A program made the position numbers and the translations under genes. Shown piece by piece: positions 14,252 to 19,676 of a stretch of 19,676 bases of DNA. The first letter of the stretch is position 1. Each line of letters opens with the position of its first letter. Where the stretch lies: positions 1 to 19,676 of the forward strand of contig CADCUZ010000169.1 in NCBI GenBank assembly GCA_902806015.1, given 5' to 3'. The stretch comes from an uncultured Rubrobacteraceae bacterium (GTDB lineage Bacteria > Actinomycetota > Rubrobacteria > Rubrobacterales > Rubrobacteraceae). The notes below the pieces were generated by a model, which did no database searches, had not been told where the DNA came from, and saw only the letters and a program-made list of their open reading frames with translations.

Positions 14252-14280
14252 GACTCTCTGACTCCGTCGCGGTAGTTCAT
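14248..14280 (-). CDS. Ten-codon leader ORF overlapping the response-regulator start
   Basis: ATG at 14278-14280 opens the peptide MNYRDGVRES. Its TGA (14248-14250) overlaps the start codon of the response regulator as ATGA, the arrangement used for translational coupling. A GAGGG lies 4 nt before the ATG. It may be a leader peptide or the tail end of a lost upstream gene; no homology can be judged at this size. Confidence 0.3.
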   Translation of the reverse strand: MNYRDGVRES

Positions 14281-14408
14281 GGTTCCCTCGCCTTCACGCG
14301 CTCTGCCCATAACCGGTTCACCGGTTGGCGCAATATATTCCTCGGGGCGCCTAGGCGCATCCCGCAAATGGATGATCTTGGCGGTCCGCGTTTTGTATCC
14401 CGCGGCGC

Positions 14409-14452
14409 AAAAAAATCGGGCCGACGAAGGAGGGAGAATGAGCGTCGGCCCG
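14409..14452 (-). terminator. Intrinsic terminator (third hairpin of the cluster)
   Basis: A perfect 10-bp GC-rich stem (14417-14426 with 14443-14452) is followed, one base later on the minus strand, by seven consecutive T. It is directed towards the response regulator, so it would stop transcription entering that gene from the right. Confidence 0.75.
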
Positions 14453-14546
14453 GCTCTGAGAGAGGCCGGCGCCCAGGAGGGGGGAGGGCACCGGCCGCTT
14501 GCACAGGGGTGGCCGGCAAGCCGCGACCGGCGACATCCCGCAAATG
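14409..14546 (-). ncRNA. Candidate small RNA or attenuator: three C-rich-loop hairpins plus terminator
   Basis: Read on the minus strand, three hairpins follow one another. The first has stem GCTTGC/GCAAGC (14516-14521 with 14497-14502) and loop CGGCCACCCCTGT. The second has stem GGCCGGTGCCC/GGGCGCCGGCC (14486-14496 with 14464-14474, one mismatch) and loop TCCCCCCTCCT. The third has stem CGGGCCGACG/CGTCGGCCCG (14443-14452 with 14417-14426) and loop CTCATTCTCCCTCCTT. A run of seven U follows at 14409-14415, making the third an intrinsic terminator. C-rich hairpin loops that can pair with Shine-Dalgarno sequences are the hallmark of the actinobacterial 6C small RNA. I see no sure promoter, so it could equally be a leader attenuator for the response regulator 160 nt downstream. 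The 5' end is a guess. Confidence 0.55.
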
Positions 14547-14576
14547 AGTGATTTATCCGGTTTATCCCCTGCCGAT

Positions 14577-14605
14577 TTGCCCAGGATCGTGGGCGCCGAT
14601 AGAAT
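14577..14605 (+). promoter_or_regulatory. Promoter of the REC-PAS-PAS kinase gene
   Basis: TTGCCC (14577-14582) and TAGAAT (14600-14605) are separated by exactly 17 nt, a good housekeeping-sigma promoter. Transcription would start near 14612, about 63 nt upstream of the kinase ATG. Confidence 0.6.
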
Positions 14606-14674
14606 AGGCCCACGTTTTCGATGGACACGATGCTGCTTATCTCGCCGAAGCGGTTCCCCGGGGGGAATGCCTAG

Positions 14675-16498
14675 ATGGGTGCCCTGCTCAGGTTGCTGCT
14701 CGTCGAAGACTCGGAGAACGACGCGTTGCTCCTTTTGCGGGAGCTCCGGCGCGGCGGCTACGAGCCGGACTTCAGGCGGGTGGAAACCGCCGGTGGCATG
14801 GAGGCCGCCTTGGAAGAGGAGGCGTGGGACCTCGTCATCTCCGACCACTCCATGCCGTCCTTCGACTCACTGGCGGCGCTGGACCTCGTGCGGGGCAAAG
14901 GCTTCGTGGATTTGCCCTTCATCATCGTGAGCGGCCGCATCGGCGAGGACGCGGCGGTCTCGGCCATGAAGGCCGGCGCCCACGACTACATCATGAAAGA
15001 CAACCTGACACGCCTCAACTCCGCCATAGAGCGGGAACTCGGCGACGCGGAGGTTCGCAGGCGCCGCCGCGAGGCGGAGGCGGCGCTACGCGACTCCGAG
15101 ACACGCTTCCGGTTGATGATCGAGCAGTCCCCCCTGAGCATCCAGATCTTCTCCCCCGAAGGTCAGACGTTGCGGGTCAACCGCGCCTGGGAGAAGCTGT
15201 GGGGCGTCACGCTCGACAGGATCCCGGACTACAACGTGCTGCAGGACCCTCAGCTCTTTGAGAAGGGCTTGATGCCCTACATCGAACGCGGATTCGCCGG
15301 GGAAGCGACCGTGATCCCACCGGTCCAGTACGAGCCGGGCGCGACCATACCGGACGCGAGCGAGGTCGCCTATCGCTGGGTACGCGCGTTCATCTACCCC
15401 GTCAAGTCCGCGGACAAAAGCATCCAGGAAATCGTGCTCATCCACGAGGACATTACGGAGCGCCTGAAGGCGGAGGAGGAGCGCAGGCAGGCCGAGGAGA
15501 ACTACCGCTCCATCTTCGAGAACGCGGTGGAGGGCATCTTCCAGGCCACGGCAGACGGGAGGTACTTGACGGCCAATCCCGCCCTGGCTCGCATGTACGG
15601 GTACTTATCGCCGGAGGACTTGCTGGAGCAGGTGTCGAGCATGGGGAACCAGATCTACGCGGACCCCCAGCGCAGGGACGAGTTCGGTCGCCTCATACAC
15701 CGCGACGGCTTCGTGGAGGACTTCGAGATGCGGGTTCGCCGCGGGGACGGGAAGATGGCCTGGACTTCGGTCAACGCGCGCGCCGTCCGCGACGACGAGG
15801 GTAAGGTGGCCGCTTATGAGGGCTTCGTCAAAGATATAACCGAGCAGAAGCGGGCCGAGGAGGCGCTCGGCGAGATCCGGGAGGCCGAGCGCCGCCGGAT
15901 CGCCCGCGAACTGCACGACGTCGTCCTGCAAGATCTCACCTACGCCCTCCAGTCCCTGCAGCTCGTCTCGAGGCTGCCCGAGGGAGACCGCGACGCGGAG
16001 ACGGCCCGGCAGGTGGAGGCCCTCAAGCGGTCGGTCGCGGGGATACGGGACGCCATCTACGACCTGCGGCTAGAGGGCGCCGGAGAGCAGACCCTAATGC
16101 GCTCCCTGGAGTCCATCGTGGAGCTGAACCGCCAGATGTCCCCGGCCTGCTCTTTCGAGCTCACCGCCGTCGGGGACTTCCCGGCCGCGCTTCGCGGCCC
16201 GTTGGCGGTGGATGTCGCACGCGTGGTCCAGGAGGCGCTGGCCAACGTCCGCCGCCACTCCGCCGCCCGCCACGTCACGGTCTCCTTCGAAAGGGGGCGG
16301 GTGGAGGTCCGGGACGACGGCCGGGGTTTCGGGCCGGAGACCCCCGCCGGGATGGGGCTCACGGGGATGCGCGAGCGGGCGCGATCGCTGGGCGGCGAGC
16401 TGGAGGTGAAGGCGGAACCCGGGAGGGGTACGCTCGTGCGACTGCGCATACCGCCCGGCCTCCTGGCCGCAGACGAAGGGCCCGACGGGAAGGCCTGA
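14675..16498 (+). CDS. REC-PAS-PAS histidine kinase (NarL-partner type)
   Basis: The 607-residue cytosolic protein has an N-terminal receiver (about 4-122) with Glu11-Asp12, phospho-acceptor Asp57 (VISDHSMP), Ser86 and Lys108. Two PAS domains follow (about 140-265 and 272-392), ending in the usual DITER/DITEQ motifs. A HisKA_3 dimerisation domain carries His414 (RRRIARELHDVVLQDL). The ATPase domain has its N box at VVQEALANVRRHS (Asn524), G1 at VRDDGRGFG (546-553) and G2 at GLTGMRERARSLGGELEV. No membrane segment is present, so the input is cytoplasmic or comes through the receiver. The ATG is preceded only by a G-run, a weak RBS. The LuxR-type regulator 79 nt downstream is the expected phosphoryl acceptor. 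Confidence 0.95.
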   Translation: MGALLRLLLVEDSENDALLLLRELRRGGYEPDFRRVETAGGMEAALEEEAWDLVISDHSMPSFDSLAALDLVRGKGFVDLPFIIVSGRIGEDAAVSAMKAGAHDYIMKDNLTRLNSAIERELGDAEVRRRRREAEAALRDSETRFRLMIEQSPLSIQIFSPEGQTLRVNRAWEKLWGVTLDRIPDYNVLQDPQLFEKGLMPYIERGFAGEATVIPPVQYEPGATIPDASEVAYRWVRAFIYPVKSADKSIQEIVLIHEDITERLKAEEERRQAEENYRSIFENAVEGIFQATADGRYLTANPALARMYGYLSPEDLLEQVSSMGNQIYADPQRRDEFGRLIHRDGFVEDFEMRVRRGDGKMAWTSVNARAVRDDEGKVAAYEGFVKDITEQKRAEEALGEIREAERRRIARELHDVVLQDLTYALQSLQLVSRLPEGDRDAETARQVEALKRSVAGIRDAIYDLRLEGAGEQTLMRSLESIVELNRQMSPACSFELTAVGDFPAALRGPLAVDVARVVQEALANVRRHSAARHVTVSFERGRVEVRDDGRGFGPETPAGMGLTGMRERARSLGGELEVKAEPGRGTLVRLRIPPGLLAADEGPDGKA

Positions 16499-16577
16499 CG
16501 GCGAGCCCTTCATCACCGATGCTGTTATATTTCCTGTTCGAGTGGGAGCCTTCGGGCCCTTCCCCGAAAGGAAAGAG

Positions 16578-17231
16578 ATGCAGCGAATCTTGCTCGTCGA
16601 GGACCACGCGTCGTTTCGGCAAACGCTCGCGTTTATCTTCGATCAAGAGCCCGAATTCGAGGTGGTCGCCCAGGCCGGGTCGCTTGCCGAGGCCCGCCGG
16701 GACGCGCTGGGCCTTCGGGCCGACCTTGGCGTTATAGACCTCTCGCTGCCCGACGGGGAGGGCGTGGAGTTGATCCGGGAGCTGCGCGAGGCCAACCGCG
16801 AGTTCGCCGCCCTGATACTTACGGCCAGCCTCGACAAGGCGGAGCACGCCCGGGCGGTGGAGGCCGGGGCTGCGGGCGTGCTCCACAAGTCCGCAGACGT
16901 GGACGAGATTCTGGACGCGACGCGACGTCTGGCCGCCGGGGAGACCCTCCTCTCACCGCAAGAACTGATGGAACTACTCCGCCTTGCCGGCCGGAGCCGC
17001 GAAGAAGAGCGCGAAGCGCGGATGAGCATAGACCAGATCACACCCCGCGAACGCGAGGTGCTCCAGAAGCTGGCCGAAGGCCTCTCCAACAAGGAGATCG
17101 CGGACGGCCTCCACATGAGTGTTGACACCGAACGCACCCACATGATGAACATCTTGAACAAGCTGGGCGTCCACTCGCGCTTGCAAGCCCTCCTCTTCGC
17201 CGCCCGCCACGGCCTCGTAAGGCTAAAGTAG
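16578..17231 (+). CDS. NarL/LuxR-family response regulator
   Basis: The 217-residue protein has a receiver domain (1 to about 118) with Glu8-Asp9, phospho-acceptor Asp54 (VIDLSLPDG), Thr82 (ILTAS) and Lys104 (VLHKSADVDE). A linker leads to a LuxR-type helix-turn-helix (about 152-215): TPREREVLQKLAEGLSNKEI, ADGLHMSVDTERTHMMNILN, KLGVHSRLQAL. The recognition helix has ERTHMMNIL where most relatives have VRTHLKNIL. The frame opens at 16542, but the ATG at 16578-16580 follows AAGGAAAGAG and gives the canonical receiver start. It lies 79 nt after the HisKA_3 kinase and is almost certainly its cognate transcription factor. A TATATT near 16527 might give it an extra promoter. It converges on dapF. 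Confidence 0.95.
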   Translation: MQRILLVEDHASFRQTLAFIFDQEPEFEVVAQAGSLAEARRDALGLRADLGVIDLSLPDGEGVELIRELREANREFAALILTASLDKAEHARAVEAGAAGVLHKSADVDEILDATRRLAAGETLLSPQELMELLRLAGRSREEEREARMSIDQITPREREVLQKLAEGLSNKEIADGLHMSVDTERTHMMNILNKLGVHSRLQALLFAARHGLVRLK

Positions 17232-17357
17232 GCGAGCCTCGTAGAGCACCGCGCCGCTGGCCACAAGCCTTAAGCCCGCGCGTCTCCGGCGGGACCCTTA
17301 CCTTGCGCGCGACCGCAGAGAAGGCGTAGGTCTACGCAAAACCCGTCTGCAAACCTA

Positions 17358-17379
17358 GGAGCCGCCCGCAAACGGCTCC
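17358..17379 (-). terminator. Hairpin immediately after dapF
   Basis: GGAGCCG (17358-17364) pairs with CGGCTCC (17373-17379) across an 8-nt loop, starting right at the dapF stop codon on the minus strand. The following sequence is only modestly U-rich. It may also stop transcription arriving from the convergent response regulator. Confidence 0.5.
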
Positions 17380-18156
17380 CTAATACATCTCCCCTTCGCA
17401 GACGTACTCGGCGGGGCCGGTCATATAGACGGGTTCTCCGTCGCCGGACCACGCTACCCCGACGACGCCGCCGTCTAGACGGACGTTCACGGGGGTCTCG
17501 ACAAGGCCCGTTCGTAGCGACGCCACCGCCGCGGCGCAAGAGCCGGAGCCGGAGGCTAGCGTCTCGCCCGCGCCACGTTCCCAGATCCTCATGCGTATCT
17601 CGTGTTCGTCCCTGACGTGAACGAACTCCACATTCGTCCCCTGCGAGAAGAGCGGGTCGTTCTCCAGCGGGGGCCCGACGGCGCGGAGGTCCAGCGTTTC
17701 TAGCTCCTCGGTGCCTTGCAGGAACGCGACCGCGTGCGGGTTGCCCATCGAGATGCGCAGTAGACGAAAGCCGCCCGCCCTCACTTCGGGGAGGAACGCC
17801 GGCGGGCCCATGTCCACCCGCGAGGAGCCGTCCTCGAAAAGGACCACCTTCTTCACGCCGGCACCGGTCGCGACCGTCAGGGCGTCGGCATCCACCATCT
17901 CGTGGTCCCTGACGTAGCGGGCCAGGCAGCGCAGTCCGTTGCCGCACATCTCCGAGTACGAGCCGTCGGAGTTCAGGTAGACCATCTCCAGGTCGGCGCC
18001 CCTGGCGGGGGTGGGGATGAGGATCCCGTCCGCCCCGACCCCAAAGTGCCGGTCGCAGGAGCGACGGGCGAGTGTCGGAAGGTCCGTGCCCTCGACCTCG
18101 CCGGGGTCGAAGATCAGGAAGTCGTTGCCGGCGCCGTGCATCTTGGTAAAGCGCAT
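17380..18156 (-). CDS. dapF: Diaminopimelate epimerase, second active-site Cys replaced by Ser
   Basis: The 258-residue protein belongs to the family that interconverts LL- and meso-diaminopimelate for lysine and peptidoglycan synthesis. Landmarks are MRFTKMHGAGNDFL (Asn11), YLNSDGS (Asn62), the first catalytic Cys71 in SEMCGNGLRC, MGNPH (Asn139), GTNVEF (Asn175) and the substrate-binding Glu193-Arg194 in WERGAGET. In well-studied DapF the second catalytic Cys lies nine residues after that Glu (ERGAGETQACGSG). Here the sequence is ERGAGETLASGSGSC, so position 202 is Ser (codon TCC), and the nearest Cys is 207. Either activity is reduced or altered, or the base call is wrong (TGC to TCC). The start ATG has no close Shine-Dalgarno. 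The neighbours are not lysine genes. Confidence 0.92.
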   Translation of the reverse strand: MRFTKMHGAGNDFLIFDPGEVEGTDLPTLARRSCDRHFGVGADGILIPTPARGADLEMVYLNSDGSYSEMCGNGLRCLARYVRDHEMVDADALTVATGAGVKKVVLFEDGSSRVDMGPPAFLPEVRAGGFRLLRISMGNPHAVAFLQGTEELETLDLRAVGPPLENDPLFSQGTNVEFVHVRDEHEIRMRIWERGAGETLASGSGSCAAAVASLRTGLVETPVNVRLDGGVVGVAWSGDGEPVYMTGPAEYVCEGEMY

Positions 18157-18389
18157 ACTTGGCCAACGCCCTCCCCGGCTCGCCAGGTCAACTCCAAAGC
18201 GCCGTCTTTGTGCGCGACGACTCCAGAACCGAGGTTAGTGTACATGACGGCCCGGTGGCGTTCGGCGCGTTCGCGCTCCCGCGCGAGCCGGAGCTCTTCC
18301 ATTTCCTCCTGCGGGCGTTCGCGGAACCTCTTGGACGACAGCGGGAACAGGGGAAAGCGACCCTCCTCTCGGGCTTCTCTCTCGCGGCT

Positions 18390-18884
18390 TAACAGGGCCG
18401 CGATCGACAGGTTGCAGGCGACCACCCTCAGGGTGGACTCCGGGCCGGTCAAAGCACGCAAGGCGGACTGCAAGGAGCCCACGCTCCTCACGTAGACCGA
18501 CGCCAACGCTACGGTGAGTGCCCCGTAAACGAGCGCGCGGTTGATGATGAGCTCTATGTCGTAGAGGCGGTAGCGCAAGACGGCGATGCCCACGGCGATG
18601 GGGACGGCTGCGAGCAAGAGGCCATCCACGAGCCCGGACTCTTTCACCCCGGAAAAGGGGGAAACCGCCGCCACAACCCAGCCATTGGTGAGGAACCAGG
18701 TGCGGACCACCGAAGCGGCGCATGCGAGCCACTTTATCTGCTGGCGCTCTTTGCCCCTAGACCGGCGAAAGCGGATCACGAGGCTCGACGCCGAGGCGAA
18801 GAGTACCCCGAAGTACCCCATCGTGAGCAAGGTATCGAGCGGGCCGAGGACCGACCTTAGCGCCTCGATACCCAGCGGATTCAC
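18390..18884 (-). pseudogene. Sensor histidine kinase membrane-domain fragment
   Basis: About 165 residues encode a multi-helix membrane sensor: LDTLLTMGYFGVLFASASSL, then RSRGKERQQIKWLACAASVV, LLLAAVPIAVGIAVLRYRLY, DIELIINRALVYGALTVALA. The LYDIELIINR-LVYG signature is typical of large sensor kinases common in actinobacteria and related phyla. After IAALL the expected cytoplasmic part (a RRFYR-KYDA motif, GAF, HisKA and ATPase domains) is absent. The frame continues as a charged tail to 18114, inside dapF. Upstream the domain begins abruptly next to the DUF2961 fragment. It is a truncated remnant at both ends. Confidence 0.7.
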
Positions 18885-18888
18885 GAGG

Positions 18889-19089
18889 CCCCATGCCCTC
18901 CATCTCGACGAGCGTCACCCTCGCGCCGTGCGCCGCGTGCAGCCGGTCGTTGCCGCCCGAGCGGTCCCAGCTGGACGCCCGCCTGCGACGGCTGTCCCTC
19001 AGGCGCGGCAGGTCGCGCAGGCTGCTGCCGAAGGCTCCGTAGTTGCCAACTTTTTCCTTTCGGCTAAATCCTTCGTTCCCCGTACGCAA
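18889..19089 (-). pseudogene. DUF2961 family protein, N-terminal fragment
   Basis: The frame from a TTG at 19087-19089 encodes GNYGAFGSSLRDLPRLRDSR and RRRASSWDRSGGNDR, then RVTLVEMEG. The pattern LPRLRD-R-RRASS-DR-GGN followed by a VTL-E-EG strand is characteristic of the start of DUF2961 proteins, which are linked to carbohydrate processing. Homology stops at about 18889, and the sensor-domain fragment begins a few bases later in another frame. The rest of the gene has been replaced or deleted. There is no good RBS before the TTG. Confidence 0.6.
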
Positions 19090-19569
19090 AGGTACCTAGG
19101 ACTCGCCTTTTGGCCCAGTGCTGCTGTTGGGTATTGTGAGTACGCCCATGCCGGCGATAACGCCAAAATCCTGAGCTCCGTCCCTCACCGCCTCTGATCG
19201 ATCTCCCACCAGTACTACTCGTGGTAGGCATGAGCCGAGGTCAGAGCTTTACTCCCTTCTCGCAGGTTTACATTAAGTCTGTCATTTAATCTGGTGCGAT
19301 ACGGGTAAGCTTCTTGTGCGTCAGCAGAAGCCGGCGTTCAGTCACCGATGAGATCGGATCCGCGACTACTTGTGCCCGTGCCCTTTTGTCAGGCGTGTCC
19401 CCATGCAGTTGGAGTATCCCTCCGGAAGCACCCCTTGCAAATCAGCATTTGCGGAGCCGGCTTCCTACAGGTAGACACCGAACAGTTCCCGTGCCACTTT
19501 GCGCGGTCTGTAATGCTGGGTTTTAATGGGGATGAGGCGGATCCGCGTCGCGAAATCTCCCCCGGCATC
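19090..19569. other. Gene-poor stretch before the right-edge kinase
   Basis: No frame has a recognisable motif or RBS. It contains the CTACTCGTGGTAGG element (19215-19228) resembling the palindrome upstream of HU. It also has an A/T-rich imperfect inverted repeat ATTAA-gtctgtca-TTTAAT near 19272-19290. Either could belong to a promoter of the DUF2961 remnant. Confidence 0.45.
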
Positions 19570-19676
19570 TTACCCTGTCTGCTGTGCCGGAGCCCGCAAG
19601 CGCACACTCGTCCCCTGCCCCACCTCGCTTTCTATCTCCAATCTACCGCCGACGACAGCGGCCCGCTCTTGCATGC
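19570..19676 (-). CDS. Histidine kinase, C-terminal end only
   Basis: The minus strand from the right edge encodes MQERAAVVGGRLEIESEVGQ, then GTSVRLRAPAQQTG and a TAA (19570-19572). The pattern (G)MQERA-x2-GG-LEIES-x-GQGT-VRL is the G2 box and terminal strand of HATPase_c domains of NarL-type (HisKA_3) histidine kinases. Compare MRERARSLGGELEVKAEPGR in the complete kinase at 14675. The rest of the gene lies beyond the window, and the first codon shown is not its start. Confidence 0.8.
   Translation of the reverse strand, partial: MQERAAVVGGRLEIESEVGQGTSVRLRAPAQQTG

Larger units (their letters stand above)
14358..14546. repeat. 13-bp direct repeat CATCCCGCAAATG flanking the hairpin cluster
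   Basis: Perfect copies lie at 14358-14370 and 14534-14546, 176 bp apart. They extend to 17 matches in 19 if the following GATGAT/AGTGAT is included. The copies bracket the three hairpins and the terminator. Confidence 0.7.

Noticed and set aside
14248..14628. 126-codon minus-strand frame upstream of the response regulator
   Set aside because: It lacks an RBS and runs through the terminator hairpin and C-rich hairpins; composition is not coding-like. Only its last ten codons are listed, as a possible leader.
17270..18166. 298-codon minus-strand frame over dapF
   Set aside because: Arg/Gly/Pro-rich out-of-frame shadow of dapF; the TTG start with GGGGAGG upstream is coincidental, as the protein has no recognisable domain.
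1..19676. CRISPR arrays, tRNA/rRNA genes, complete insertion sequences, prophage genes
   Set aside because: No regularly spaced repeats, no tRNA-like cloverleaf or rRNA signature, and no transposase or phage motif was seen on either strand.

Overview
The window is GC-rich chromosomal DNA, most likely from Rubrobacter or a close relative (Actinomycetota, Rubrobacteria). This rests on an F420-type luciferase-like oxidoreductase, frequent GTG/TTG starts, a DUF815-type ATPase, a sensor membrane domain with the LYDI-INR-LVYG signature, and strong G/C preference at third codon positions. The assignment is inference; no 16S or other decisive marker is present.

Left part (1-4.65 kb). The minus strand carries the 5' end of a probable HNH/SRA-type endonuclease cut by the window edge, a poxvirus-type topoisomerase IB, a small hypothetical protein, and an intact HU gene. 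Between them lie decayed genes: a frameshifted and stop-interrupted HTH/coiled-coil protein, a doubly frameshifted SRPBCC protein and a coding scrap. A short degenerate repeat recurs around HU, and a strong bidirectional terminator lies downstream of it.

Middle (4.65-13.5 kb). A minus-strand run encodes DoxX, an APH(6)-like kinase, a PduO-type cobalamin adenosyltransferase and an LLM-class oxidoreductase. A symmetric operator-like region separates it from a divergent aquaporin with a long charged N-terminal tail. A Rieske lipoprotein and an intact HTH/coiled-coil protein follow; the latter is the paralogue of the broken copy at about 2.3 kb. Next come the remains of an ABC-2 transporter (ATPase and permease), an intact DUF815 ATPase, and a GH26-like secreted-enzyme remnant.

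Right part (13.8-19.7 kb). This is a signalling cluster. An Rcp1-type single-domain response regulator (minus) diverges from a REC-PAS-PAS-histidine kinase, which is followed by its probable NarL/LuxR partner (plus). The divergent intergenic region holds three adjacent hairpins with C-rich loops on the minus strand, ending in an intrinsic terminator; this is a candidate small RNA or attenuator. Beyond it are a dapF whose second catalytic cysteine is serine, a DUF2961 fragment abutting a sensor-kinase membrane fragment, and the C-terminal end of another histidine kinase at the right edge.

The overall picture is a conserved gene backbone interleaved with an unusually large number of decaying genes. 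The most novel candidates are the C-rich-loop RNA, the DapF Cys-to-Ser change, the two leaderless HTH/coiled-coil paralogues and the dispersed repeat around HU.
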